64,000 nt of DNA from contig CAWFYC010000038.1 in NCBI GenBank assembly GCA_963819855.1, forward strand, positions 124,001 to 188,000. The letters run 5' to 3'. The DNA is from JAMXLO01 sp963819855 (GTDB taxonomy: Bacteria > Pseudomonadota > Alphaproteobacteria > Acetobacterales > Acetobacteraceae). Position numbers and translations under genes: made by a program. Positions 55,350-64,000 of this stretch are shown one piece after another (position 1 is the first letter of the stretch; each line of letters opens with the position of its first letter). A model generated the notes under the pieces. The model was not told where the DNA came from. It ran no database searches and saw nothing but the letters and a program-made list of their open reading frames with translations.

Positions 55350-55802
55350 ATGGCGGGCGGTAAGATGGTGCTGTGCTTTGCCCTCGGACTGACCGCGACG
55401 GCCGCCGCTCAACCAGCTCCTGCGCCGCAAGGTTGGACACCGGTCAGCCGCACCGCACAAGCGATCACCGGCCGCGTGACGCTGGCGCCGGACAAGATCA
55501 CCTTTCAGAACGGATCGTCGCTAGCGTTGGCCACCGGAGGCCAGATGATGTTCAGGCCTGAACCGAAGGGGAAGAAGGTCATGGCTGACCTCTACCGGGT
55601 TACCTCGCCGGACGACCCCGCGCTCGAGAACGGGAGCAAGCTGTGCAAAGGGAAGCCGGTCGCATATCTGCTCGTATGGAAGTCCGAGAAGGCCGGCAAC
55701 GTGATCGACCCGCGTATCTTGGCGCCCTTCTCCGGGAAGAAGTTCACTCCTGGCTCACCCGACGATTGCGGGCGCTACGTCTATGACGCCGGGTCGCATT
55801 GA
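55350..55802 (+). CDS. Secreted hypothetical protein (150 aa)
   Basis: The 150-aa protein has an excellent GAGGAGG site and a signal peptide (MVLCFALGLTATAAA, then QPAPAP). The body includes GWTPVSRTAQAITGRVTLAPD and ITFQNGSSLALATGG, then KLCKGKPVAYLLVWKSE and DDCGRYVYDAGSH; two Cys may pair. I do not recognise the family. It is just upstream of the peptidoglycan-binding gene (19 nt), so an envelope role is plausible. Confidence 0.65.
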   Translation: MAGGKMVLCFALGLTATAAAQPAPAPQGWTPVSRTAQAITGRVTLAPDKITFQNGSSLALATGGQMMFRPEPKGKKVMADLYRVTSPDDPALENGSKLCKGKPVAYLLVWKSEKAGNVIDPRILAPFSGKKFTPGSPDDCGRYVYDAGSH

Positions 55803-55821
55803 AGCATCGGAGGGCAAGGCA

Positions 55822-56706
55822 ATGCCAGAAGTGCTGAGGCAGGGTAGCCGCGGAGAGGAAGTTCGGCGCTTGCAGAAGAACCTCAACGCCGCAATTGGGC
55901 GACGATACGGCACCATAGCGGCGGACGGAGTTTTCGGCCCCAATACCAAGCAGGCGGTCGAGCGTTATCAGAAGGACTTCCAGCTGAAGTCGGTCGATGG
56001 AATTGTCGGACCGGAGACACGCAACGCTTTGGCGACACGGGTTCTGATCATCGAGGGCATGATGTCTCGTTCCAATTCCTCACCCTCCCCCTCCGCCTCG
56101 CCGAGCCCGGCAGTACAGACGGCGACAACGCCCTCCGTATCCGCTCCGACCCCGGTTGGCCCTCAGCCCACATCGCCCGAATCACCATTCTTGATTCAGC
56201 TGCAACCTGCCTTCGGTCTGACACCCCCGCCGTTCGCCTCTCGCAGTCCTGCACCGACTCCACCCGGTCCGGCACCATCGACCATCGTTGCCGGTCAGCT
56301 TGCTCTCGGCATTGTCTATCGTACTGCTTCGGACGGTCCGCATTGGGAGTTTGGCGGCGCATTCCAGCCATCCTTCAACAGTCGGAATCAACCAACCGAT
56401 CCCCGCTACACCCTGCAACTGCAAGGCAGTGTGGCGTATGCTGACCCGCTGAGCGCTGGCCGATTCCATACTTCATTGTTCGCTCAGGTCGTCGCGCTGC
56501 AGAACATCGCGCCAGCCAGTACGATCCTGGGCTTGCAGTTCGGAGGCCAGATATCGGTTGACATCATTGCTGATCGATGGAGCCTGTTCTCACAGGCAGC
56601 TCTTGCCGGCCAATGGACGCTGCACGATAGCGGTGGTCCGCCCGGTCTGCTGCAGTTCGGTCCGCAGTTCACGGTGCTGGGTACGACCATTCAATGGGGG
56701 CTATGA
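55822..56706 (+). CDS. Peptidoglycan-binding domain protein with beta-rich C-terminus
   Basis: The 294-aa product starts MPEVLRQGSRGEEVRRLQKNL after GGAGGG. Residues 1-75 form a PG_binding_1 domain (DGVFGPNTKQAVERYQKDF, VDGIVGPETRNAL). A Pro/Ser/Thr-rich linker follows (SPSPSASPSPAVQTATT and onward), then a beta-strand-rich domain from about residue 160 (GQLALGIVYRTASDGPHWEFG, LQLQGSVAYADPLSAGRFHT, GLQFGGQISVDIIADRW). It ends with a strand LGTTIQWGL that resembles an outer-membrane or autotransporter-like end. No signal peptide is visible, which is odd for such a protein. Confidence 0.75.
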   Translation: MPEVLRQGSRGEEVRRLQKNLNAAIGRRYGTIAADGVFGPNTKQAVERYQKDFQLKSVDGIVGPETRNALATRVLIIEGMMSRSNSSPSPSASPSPAVQTATTPSVSAPTPVGPQPTSPESPFLIQLQPAFGLTPPPFASRSPAPTPPGPAPSTIVAGQLALGIVYRTASDGPHWEFGGAFQPSFNSRNQPTDPRYTLQLQGSVAYADPLSAGRFHTSLFAQVVALQNIAPASTILGLQFGGQISVDIIADRWSLFSQAALAGQWTLHDSGGPPGLLQFGPQFTVLGTTIQWGL

Positions 56707-56777
56707 GGGCGGCCACCATCGACCGGCCCGCAGGGCGCCGGTGGGCCCCCGCTATCCGGCTGCTGCAAGACGCAAAG

Positions 56778-56948
56778 ACCGGGACCTGAGCTGTCGTCGG
56801 TGCCGAAGGTCCAGCGTCCGCTGATGCGATAGCCGCCCGCCACGGGCACTGCCTGGCCGCCGCCCTGCACCGCGGTGCCGGCGATGACGGTGGCGTGCCC
56901 AGGCGGGTAGATCTCGTGCACGCCCTCGTCAGGCAGGCTGAGCGGCAA
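56778..56948 (-). pseudogene. Relic of an acyl-CoA dehydrogenase-family gene
   Basis: A short minus-strand stretch reads PDEGVHEIYPPGHATVIAG, then GGGQAVPVAGGYRISGRWTFGT, a pattern seen in the middle domain of acyl-CoA dehydrogenase/HpaB-like flavoproteins. No continuation is found on either side, so it is a gene fragment left by deletion. It lies in the 487-nt gap between the peptidoglycan-binding gene and rne. The remainder of the gap is empty. Confidence 0.55.
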
Positions 56949-57193
56949 AGAGGGACAAGTCGTTTGCAACAACGGCATCAGACAGCGTTCCAACCGACCG
57001 AGCCGGCGCCCTCGGCCCGCAAATCATGACCCGCAGGCAGGTCAGCTGATCCCGATTGCTGACCAATGCCTATGGTCTGAAGTCAGTGGCGGATTGCGCC
57101 ATTGGTCCGATGGATGCGACTGTAGCGGTCGAGCCAGCCACCCGGTTCGTCGGGCACAGCGAGCTTCCGTCGTCGGCTGCCCCGACGGCTCAA

Positions 57194-60010
57194 TTAACGC
57201 CGCCACCACCCGCGCTTCTTCTCCACCGCGGCGTCCGGCTCGGCGCCAATGATGATCGGCTTGATCGCTGGTTCCAGTGCGGCGTCATTGGCCGCAATCA
57301 CCGGCTCGGGTGCCGGTTCGGACGCCAAGAACTCATGCGCGGGCTCGTGGTGCGCGGCCTCAACCGCCGCCGATTGGGCCACAATGACCGACGGCACCGG
57401 CTCGGGTTCATCGTCCATCGCCTCGGCCTGGATCGGCTCCGGTTCGGCCGGGATGATCAAGGGCGCCGGCTCTGGCTCCGGAGTGGCCACTGCGACTGCG
57501 GGTGCCGCCGCCTCGGCCTGCTCCAGCACGTCGAAGATATCGAAGGTCTGCCCGCCGAACGGATTGGCCGGTGTCGGTCCGGTATAGACCGTCGGCAGAT
57601 CGGGCTGATCGGCGCCTGGCTCAGCGTGCGGCGGCATCTCGCCGTTGCCGTCCTGGCGCCGCCGCCGCCCACCGCGCCGGCCGCGCCGGCGCCCGCGCTG
57701 CTCATCGTCGCCGGCCTCGGCATGCTCCGGCACGCCTTCGACATGCATCTCGGTGATCCCGCCCTCCTCGATCACGGGCGCAGGCGCTGCTTCGGCCACC
57801 GGTGCTGCCGGTGCGTCCTCGCGCCGTCCACCACGACGGCGGCGACGGCGACGACGGCTACGATGCTCGGCCTCCTCGGCGGTCTCGCCGGCCACGGGCC
57901 GGTCGGCATCTTCCTCGGCGTCGGCCTCGACCTCAGCCTCCTCATCCTCGACGTCGGCGACCTCTTCCTCCGCCTCGATCTCCGCCGGCGGCAGCGCAAC
58001 CTCCTGGGTGATCGCCACTGGTATCTCGGCCACCACCTGCGCCCTCACCCGCTCGATGCGGAACTGCGAGGTCATCTGGCCATCATCGCCAAGGCACAGC
58101 ACCCGCATGGCGTAGCGTTCCTCGATCTCGCCCAGCCGCTCGCGCTTGTGGTTGAGAATGTAGAGCGCGACCTGCGGCGCGGCATACACGACGATCTCGG
58201 CAGCACGGCGTTTCGCGCCCTCCTCCTCGATACCGCGCAACACGTGGATCGCCGCACTCTCGGTCGAGCGCACATGCCCCATGCCGCCGCAATGCGGGCA
58301 GGCGATGAAGCTGGTTTCGGCAAGCGACGGACGCAGTCGCTGCCGGCTCATCTCCATCAGGCCGAAGTGGCTGATGTGGCCGACCTGGATGCGCGCTCGG
58401 TCGTTCTTCAGCGCCTCCTTCAGCCGGCGCTCGACCATGCCGTTGTGCTTCTTCGCCTCCATGTCGATGAAGTCGATGACGATCAGGCCCGCGAGATCGC
58501 GCAGCCGCAACTGCCGCGCCACTTCGTCCGCGGCTTCCGTGTTGGTGCGCAGCGCGGTCTCCTCGATGCCGCGTTCGCGCGTCGAGCGGCCCGAGTTGAC
58601 GTCGATCGCCACCAGCGCCTCGGCCTGGTTGATCACCAGATAGCCGCCGGAACGAAGCTGCACGGTCGGCAGCAGCATCGCGTCGAGCTGCGCCTCCACC
58701 TGGTACTTCGCAAACAGCGGCATGCCGCCGTTCTTCCAGAGCTGCACCTTCTTGGCGTGGGAAGGCATCAGCATGCGCATGAACTCGTGCGCCGCGTGCC
58801 AGCCTGCCTCGCCATCCACCTGGATCTCGTCGATGTCGCGCGAATACACGTCGCGGATCGCGCGCTTGATCAGGCTGGCTTCTTCATAGATCAGCGCCGG
58901 CGCGACCGACTTCAGCGTGTGGTCGCGGATGTCGTCCCACAGCCGCAGCAGGTACTCGCAATCTCGCCTGATCTCGGGCTTCGGGCGGTTGGCGCCGGCG
59001 GTGCGCACGATCAGGCCCATCCCCTTGGGGATCTCCAATTCGGCCATGATCTCCTTCAGCCGCCGCCGATCGGTGGCCGAAGTGATCTTGCGCGAGATGC
59101 CGCCGCCGCGCGGCGAGTTTGGCATCAGCACGCAGAACCGGCCGGCGAGCGACAGGTAGGTGGTCAGCGCTGCGCCCTTGGTGCCGCGCTCCTCCTTCAC
59201 CACCTGCACCAGCAAAATCTGCCGTCGCTTGATCACTTCCTGGATCTTGTAGTTGCGCAGGAAGCGCGGCGGGATGCGGCGCTCGTGGGTCTCCTCGGCA
59301 CTATCGCCCTCGCCGCCCACCGTCTCCGGCGGGGGCTGTTCGGGGATCGGGTCAGCCGCGAGCAGCGGCTCATCGTCGGCGTCGGCGATCGCTTCGGCCG
59401 GACCTTCCGCCTCCTGCAGGTCGATCTCGACGTCAATCGTCGCCGGCTCCGGTGCGACCTGACGGACTTCGTCCGGCTCCACGGCCGGTTCAAGCGCCTC
59501 GACCGGCGCCGCGATCACCTCGCTGGCGATCTCCGCGGGCTGCGCCGCCGGATAATCCTCCGGCGCAACCGCAACCGGCTCCGGGGCGCCGAACTCCAGT
59601 TCCGGTGCCTCATCCGTGACTGAGTCCGCCGGTTCGGTTTCGGCGACCGGCTCGATCTCCGCGGCCGGTTCGCTCGCGGCTTGTTCCGCTGCGCGGTCTT
59701 CCTCTTCTTCCTCGCGACGGGCCTCTTCGGCCTCCTGCTCGATCAGCCGCTGCCGGTCGGCGACGGGAATCTGATAGTAGTCCGGATGGATTTCGCCGAA
59801 GGCGAGGAAGCCGTGCCGGTTGCCGCCGTATTCGACAAAGGCGGCCTGCAGGCTGGGCTCCACCCGCACCACCTTGGCGAGGTAGATGTTGCCCTTGAGC
59901 TGGCGCTTGGTCGATGTCTCGACATCGAAATCCTCCAGCCGGCTACCATCCAGCACCACGACGCGGGTTTCTTCCGCGTGCGTGGCATCGATCAACATAC
60001 GCTTGCTCAT
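57194..60010 (-). CDS. rne: Ribonuclease E/G
   Basis: The 938-residue endoribonuclease starts MSKRMLIDATHAEETRVVVL. Its S1 domain (KGNIYLAKVVRVEPSLQAAFVEYGGNRHGFL) is split by an acidic Glu/Ala/Pro-rich insertion of about 150 residues (90-240), common in alphaproteobacteria. The DNase-I-like catalytic part has VAIDVNSGRST and IDFIDM, whose Asp residues bind magnesium. CPHCGG is the zinc-link for tetramers. The C-terminal tail has Arg-rich blocks (RSRRRRRRRRGGRR; RGRRRGRRGGRRRR) that bind RNA, and acidic Pro-rich segments that scaffold the degradosome. The gene is divergent from the amidase-PBP1A genes. Confidence 0.96.
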   Translation of the reverse strand: MSKRMLIDATHAEETRVVVLDGSRLEDFDVETSTKRQLKGNIYLAKVVRVEPSLQAAFVEYGGNRHGFLAFGEIHPDYYQIPVADRQRLIEQEAEEARREEEEEDRAAEQAASEPAAEIEPVAETEPADSVTDEAPELEFGAPEPVAVAPEDYPAAQPAEIASEVIAAPVEALEPAVEPDEVRQVAPEPATIDVEIDLQEAEGPAEAIADADDEPLLAADPIPEQPPPETVGGEGDSAEETHERRIPPRFLRNYKIQEVIKRRQILLVQVVKEERGTKGAALTTYLSLAGRFCVLMPNSPRGGGISRKITSATDRRRLKEIMAELEIPKGMGLIVRTAGANRPKPEIRRDCEYLLRLWDDIRDHTLKSVAPALIYEEASLIKRAIRDVYSRDIDEIQVDGEAGWHAAHEFMRMLMPSHAKKVQLWKNGGMPLFAKYQVEAQLDAMLLPTVQLRSGGYLVINQAEALVAIDVNSGRSTRERGIEETALRTNTEAADEVARQLRLRDLAGLIVIDFIDMEAKKHNGMVERRLKEALKNDRARIQVGHISHFGLMEMSRQRLRPSLAETSFIACPHCGGMGHVRSTESAAIHVLRGIEEEGAKRRAAEIVVYAAPQVALYILNHKRERLGEIEERYAMRVLCLGDDGQMTSQFRIERVRAQVVAEIPVAITQEVALPPAEIEAEEEVADVEDEEAEVEADAEEDADRPVAGETAEEAEHRSRRRRRRRRGGRREDAPAAPVAEAAPAPVIEEGGITEMHVEGVPEHAEAGDDEQRGRRRGRRGGRRRRQDGNGEMPPHAEPGADQPDLPTVYTGPTPANPFGGQTFDIFDVLEQAEAAAPAVAVATPEPEPAPLIIPAEPEPIQAEAMDDEPEPVPSVIVAQSAAVEAAHHEPAHEFLASEPAPEPVIAANDAALEPAIKPIIIGAEPDAAVEKKRGWWRR

Positions 60011-60610
60011 CTAGTACTGAACTCCGAAAGGCCGCCCGGCAGCGTGGCGCGGATCCACGCGGGACGCGCACCGGCAGGCGGCGGAATAGGCGTGTAGGAA
60101 GGGGCTTGCCCGTCCGCTCAAGGATCGGAACGTCGTCCGGCCGAGCACTGCGGCAGCATGTCATCCCACCCGACAAGATGGGGATCGACGCCGAATTGGT
60201 TAGTGCCTGGCCGATAAGGATCATGGTTCCGACGATAATCAGTCCCTGGCGACCCGAGATGGCCCCGGGCGAGGTGGACTGCCTGCCAGCCCGATCGCGG
60301 CAGCCGATCCCCGGCGCGCTGGGAGCGCGGCGCGGGCGATGACGCGGCAGCGGCAGACGGCGACCCTCCCCGTACCAATCCCGCCGAACCTACGGTTCGG
60401 CCGCATCACGAGCCGTCGCTTCCGCCGGTTTCCTTGCCCGCGGCGGCGGGTGATTCCCGCTTACCCCAGGTGCGTCACCAGAGCAGGTCTGACCATGAAG
60501 CAAAGCGGCCCGCGCCGCAAGCGATGGTTATCTGGCCAGCATCCGATCATGAAGCAGCCTTAATCAATGCAGAAGGTGCAATTCTGCATCTGATGTGTTA
60601 AGAACCCGCT
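60011..60610. other. Divergent control region of rne and amidase
   Basis: About 600 nt between two divergent start codons with no supported gene. On the rne side it likely includes the long 5' leader by which RNase E genes are often autoregulated. The amidase side is AT-richer near 60555-60605 (TTAATCAATGCAG). I saw no riboswitch-like structure. Confidence 0.5.
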
Positions 60611-61471
60611 ATGTCGCCCTGTCCACCGATCTCGCGCCGCCTGCTGCTCGGCCGTCTCGGCTCGGGGACAGGCATCGTCGGCACGTTTCTCCTGCCGGGG
60701 CGGCTTAGCGCCGCGCTGGCCGCCACCGCAGCTGGTTCCGGTCACAACACGCCTGCCGCACCGACCCGACAGGGCGCGCGGCCACCGACGCCACTGGTGA
60801 TGCTCGACCCAGGCCATGGCGGCAAGGATCCCGGTGCGATCGGAATTTCCGGCACCTACGAAAAGCAGGTGGCACTGGCCGCCGCACTGGAGCTGAAGCA
60901 CCAACTCGAGGCTTCGGGTCGCTATCGGGTGGCTTTGACACGGACCCGGGATGCCTTCATCCCACTGGACGACCGGGTTGCGCGGGCGCAGGCCCATGGT
61001 GCGGCGCTGTTCGTCTCGATGCACGCCGATGCGTTGTCCGACCACTCGGTGCGCGGCGCCAGCGTCTATACACTCGCGGACTCCGCCTCGGATGCCCAGA
61101 CTGCCGCGTTGGCGCGGACCGAGAACAGCGCCGACCGGTTCGCCGGCGCCGGTATCAACGCCCCGCCCGAGGTCGCCCGCATCCTGGCCAGCCTGGTGCG
61201 ACGGGAGACCCGGATCGGCTCCGGCCGCCTCGCACGCAGCATGGTCGGCAGCCTCGACCAGGACCTGCCGATGCTGCCGAATCCGGAGCGGCACGCCGGG
61301 TTCGTCGTGCTGAAGGCGGCTGACATCCCGAGCGTGCTGGTGGAGATGGGCTTCATGTCCAATCCGGCCGACGAGGCGGAGCTGCGGCGACCACAGCACC
61401 GTGTGCGCGTGGCCGACGCGATGAAGCGCGCGGTCGATGCCTATTTCCTCGCCGCCGGGCATATGGCGTAG
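60611..61471 (+). CDS. N-acetylmuramoyl-L-alanine amidase (Amidase_3)
   Basis: The 286-aa product starts MSPCPPISRRLLLGRLGSGT, a twin-arginine-type signal. The catalytic amidase_3 domain has the zinc ligands in VMLDPGHGGKDPGA, the EKQVALAAALEL glutamate, SMHADALSDHSVRGASVYTL, and the final catalytic Glu in LVEMGFMSNPADE. It cleaves the amide between N-acetylmuramic acid and the stem peptide, needed for cell separation. The gene is followed by PBP1A 79 nt later, a conserved neighbourhood with rne in this class. Confidence 0.94.
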   Translation: MSPCPPISRRLLLGRLGSGTGIVGTFLLPGRLSAALAATAAGSGHNTPAAPTRQGARPPTPLVMLDPGHGGKDPGAIGISGTYEKQVALAAALELKHQLEASGRYRVALTRTRDAFIPLDDRVARAQAHGAALFVSMHADALSDHSVRGASVYTLADSASDAQTAALARTENSADRFAGAGINAPPEVARILASLVRRETRIGSGRLARSMVGSLDQDLPMLPNPERHAGFVVLKAADIPSVLVEMGFMSNPADEAELRRPQHRVRVADAMKRAVDAYFLAAGHMA

Positions 61472-61550
61472 GTCGCTCGCGCGAAATGGATGTCTGGCTA
61501 GCGTTCTCTTTGCTGGTCGGCCGCATCGAAATGCACCATATCGCTCGACC

Positions 61551-64000
61551 ATGAGCGAACCCCTGACAGCCGGCGAAAAGCTGGTGCCAACGCCCTCGGA
61601 CGGTCGCAACGGCGCCAGGCGGCAGCCGCCGCAGACCCGCAGGCCGCGCCGCGGGCTGTTCCGCCGCTTCGTGCGCGGTGTTGCGGGCGGCGTATTTGCC
61701 ATCGTTCTGCTGGCGGCGGTGATCGGCGGTGCGGGTGGCTATTTCGCGTGGCAGCGATTCAGCGCCGACCTGCCTGACGTCGACGGGCTGCGCAACTACC
61801 GGCCGCCGGTGATGAGCCGCGTGTATGCCGGCGACGCAAGGCTGATGGCGGAACTCGCCACCGAGCGCCGCATCTTCGTGCCGTATTCGGCGATCCCCGA
61901 CGTGGTGAAGCAGGCCTTCGTCTCGGCCGAGGACCAGAATTTCTGGAGCCATGTCGGCGTCGATCCGCTGGCGATCGCACGCGCGGGGGTGTTCGACCTG
62001 ACACATATGGGCCAGGGGCGGCGGCCGATCGGCGCCTCCACGATCACCCAGCAGGTCGCCAAGAACATGCTGCTGGACAATCAGGTATCGCTCGCCCGCA
62101 AGGCACGCGAGGCCATCCTGGCGATGCGCATCGAACAAAACCTCTCGAAGCAACGCATCCTCGAGCTCTATCTCAACGAGATCTATCTCGGGCTGTCGTC
62201 ATACGGCGTTGCTGCGGCGGCACAGGCTTATTTCAACAAGCCGCTCGACAAGCTGACGCTGTCCGAGGCGGCATTCCTCGCAGCGCTGCCGAAGGCGCCG
62301 AACAACTACAATCCGTTCAAGTTCCCTGACGCCGCCAAGGCCCGGCGCGACTGGGTGGTGGATCGGATGGCCGAGGACCACGCCATCACGACGGCGCAGG
62401 CGACCGCGGCCAAGGCCGAGGCGATCGTGCCGTCGGAATTCCATCGGCCGCAGCCGATTCCGGGCACCGACTGGTTTGCCGAGGAGGTGCGCCGCCAACT
62501 GATCGCGCAGTTCGGCGCCGATGTGACGACACAGGGCGGACTGATGGTGCGCACCAGCCTTGACCCCGCGCTGCAGATCGCCGCCGAAAAGGCGGTACGG
62601 GACGGGCTGATGGCCTATGACCGCAAGTTGGGCGGATGGCGCGGGCCGGTCGGCCATCTGGACGGCGGTCCGGCGCTGGCGAAGAACTGGGCCGAGCCGC
62701 TGTCGCAGGTCGCGCGGCCGCCGGGCTTGCTGGCCGACTGGAGGCTCGCCGCGGTGCTGGAGACGACCGACAGCGAAGCACGGCTGGGCTGGCTCGACAC
62801 CGCTGGCCAGGCGCGCACCGGCACGCTGCCGCTGTCCGACATCGCCTGGGCGCGTCCGGTGAAGGACGGAAAGCCCGGGCCGGCACCGCACCGCATCACC
62901 GACGTGATGCAGCAGGGCGACGTGGTGATGGTCGAGCCCAACGCCGCCGCGCCGGTCGTGCAGCCTGCGAAGAACGCCAAGCCGGCGCCTCCGCCGCTGC
63001 CGCGGCTGGCGCTGCGGCAGATCCCCGCCGTGCAGGGCGCGCTGGTGTCGCTCGATCCGACCACCGGCCGGGTGCTGGCGTTGGTCGGTGGCTGGAGTTT
63101 CGAAGGCAGCCAGTTCAACCGCGCGACCCAGGCACAGCGCCAGCCCGGTTCCAGCTTCAAGCCGTTCGTTTACCTGACCGCGCTGGAGAAGGGCATCTCG
63201 CCCAGCCAGCGCTTCATGGATGCACCGATCGTGATGGACACGGCGGCCGGTCGCTGGCGGCCGAACAATTTCGAGATGGATTTCGGCGGCCCGACGCCGC
63301 TGCGCATCGCACTGGAGAAGTCGCTGAACCTGGTGACGCTGCACGTGGCGCAGACGGTCGGCATGGAGGCGATCGCGCAGACCGCCATCGCCTTCCATGA
63401 GGTGGAGAACATGCCGCGGGTGCTGCCCGCCGCGATCGGCGCGGTGGACACGACAGTGCTGCGCGAGGCAGGTGCCTATGCCGGGCTGGCGGAGGGCGGG
63501 CATGAGGTGATCCCGACGCTGATCGACAGCGTGCAGGATCCCGACGGTCACGTGGTGTGGCGGCCAGCGGCGATTTCGTGTGGCGACTGTTCGGACCAGG
63601 GCACCACGCCGGCGCTCACCGACCAGCGCAAGGAGATCGCGGATCGGGCGTCGGTGTTCCAGCTCATCACCATGATGCAGGGGGTGACGACGCGCGGCAC
63701 CGGCGCGAAGGTGGCCGCCGGGCTGGGCCACCCGATCGCCGGCAAGACCGGAACGACCCAGGACTTCACCGACGCGTGGTTTTCCGGCTTCACGCCCGAT
63801 CTGGTCACCACGGTGTGGGTCGGCTTCGACAATCCGGCGACGCTCGGCGACAACGAGACGGGTGCGGCGGTTGCCGGTCCGATCTGGCACGATTTCATGG
63901 CGGTCGCGCTGAAGAACCGGCCGGTGCTGACGTTCCAGCAGCCACCCGGGGTGACGATGGCGACCTGGGACAGCGGGTCCGGCAGCGTGACCGATGCGTT
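61551..64000 (+). CDS. mrcA: Penicillin-binding protein 1A (3' end outside window)
   Basis: The reading frame is open to the last base, so at least 816 residues are present and the C-terminus is missing. Residues 1-40 are a basic cytoplasmic tail; GGVFAIVLLAAVIGGAGGYFA is the membrane anchor. The GT51 glycosyltransferase domain has FVSAEDQNFWSHVGVD and STITQQVAKN. The transpeptidase domain has QPGSSFKPF (Ser-x-x-Lys near residue 534), EKSLNLVTL and GKTGTTQDF. It makes and crosslinks peptidoglycan. The start ATG has no obvious ribosome-binding site. Confidence 0.95.
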   Translation, partial: MSEPLTAGEKLVPTPSDGRNGARRQPPQTRRPRRGLFRRFVRGVAGGVFAIVLLAAVIGGAGGYFAWQRFSADLPDVDGLRNYRPPVMSRVYAGDARLMAELATERRIFVPYSAIPDVVKQAFVSAEDQNFWSHVGVDPLAIARAGVFDLTHMGQGRRPIGASTITQQVAKNMLLDNQVSLARKAREAILAMRIEQNLSKQRILELYLNEIYLGLSSYGVAAAAQAYFNKPLDKLTLSEAAFLAALPKAPNNYNPFKFPDAAKARRDWVVDRMAEDHAITTAQATAAKAEAIVPSEFHRPQPIPGTDWFAEEVRRQLIAQFGADVTTQGGLMVRTSLDPALQIAAEKAVRDGLMAYDRKLGGWRGPVGHLDGGPALAKNWAEPLSQVARPPGLLADWRLAAVLETTDSEARLGWLDTAGQARTGTLPLSDIAWARPVKDGKPGPAPHRITDVMQQGDVVMVEPNAAAPVVQPAKNAKPAPPPLPRLALRQIPAVQGALVSLDPTTGRVLALVGGWSFEGSQFNRATQAQRQPGSSFKPFVYLTALEKGISPSQRFMDAPIVMDTAAGRWRPNNFEMDFGGPTPLRIALEKSLNLVTLHVAQTVGMEAIAQTAIAFHEVENMPRVLPAAIGAVDTTVLREAGAYAGLAEGGHEVIPTLIDSVQDPDGHVVWRPAAISCGDCSDQGTTPALTDQRKEIADRASVFQLITMMQGVTTRGTGAKVAAGLGHPIAGKTGTTQDFTDAWFSGFTPDLVTTVWVGFDNPATLGDNETGAAVAGPIWHDFMAVALKNRPVLTFQQPPGVTMATWDSGSGSVTDA

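Noticed and set aside
57056..59623. Long open frame (855 codons) antisense to rne
   Set aside because: Same reason: shadow of a GC-rich gene with certain family assignment on the other strand.

Overview
The window reads as a chromosomal segment of a GC-rich alphaproteobacterium. Acetobacteraceae is my best guess, but this rests on gene content and palindrome style rather than a marker gene. Supporting points are an RNase E with a long acidic insertion next to an amidase and PBP1A, a prkA-yeaH-spoVR stress module, many ABC and MFS transporters, and non-coding stretches built of short GGC-NNN-GCC palindromes. I see no rRNA, tRNA, CRISPR array, transposase or integrase.

Layout. 0-2.5 kb: the tip of an acyl-CoA dehydrogenase, an aminoglycoside-phosphotransferase-like kinase, a small basic protein, an ECF sigma factor and a divergent small zinc-finger anti-sigma-like gene. 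3.2-8.1 kb: prkA (intact), yeaH (one frameshift) and spoVR (three frameshifts), closed by a long palindrome. 8.1-17.6 kb: flavin reductase-like protein, AsmA, a fused 5-oxoprolinase/hydantoinase, creatininase, and a divergent Rossmann/SAF oxidoreductase. 17.6-23 kb: a 138-bp palindromic element, a frameshifted hypothetical gene, then an orphan type VI secretion spike module (PAAR-like DUF4280 protein, VgrG, two unknown genes).

23-37.8 kb is metabolism and transport: two PEP-mutase/isocitrate-lyase superfamily enzymes, a CNT nucleoside permease, gamma-glutamyltransferase, a SnoaL-like protein, a sugar-type ABC importer without an ATPase, a thioesterase, two MFS pumps, a class C beta-lactamase-like hydrolase, a DUF2147 protein and a TauD-type dioxygenase. 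38-39.7 kb holds a polytopic membrane protein whose sequence looks less GC-rich.

40-50 kb is the most coherent unit. It is a six-gene operon of glycerol kinase, binding protein, two permeases, MalK-type ATPase and a cytoplasmic GH31 glycosidase, facing a convergent glpD. Together these could import a glycosyl-glycerol, split it inside the cell, and feed glycerol through GlpK and GlpD. This is inference from context.

50-64 kb: a DsbA-like oxidase, a block of tandem palindromes, a gamma-glutamyltransferase-like lipoprotein candidate with Ser at the expected Thr nucleophile, a small secreted protein, an aminotransferase, a methyltransferase, a peptidoglycan-binding protein, a relic of an acyl-CoA dehydrogenase-family gene, rne, an N-acetylmuramoyl-L-alanine amidase and PBP1A, which runs off the end. 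Six frame breaks in four genes all have the same sign (+1 or equivalently -2), which matters when judging whether these genes are truly broken.
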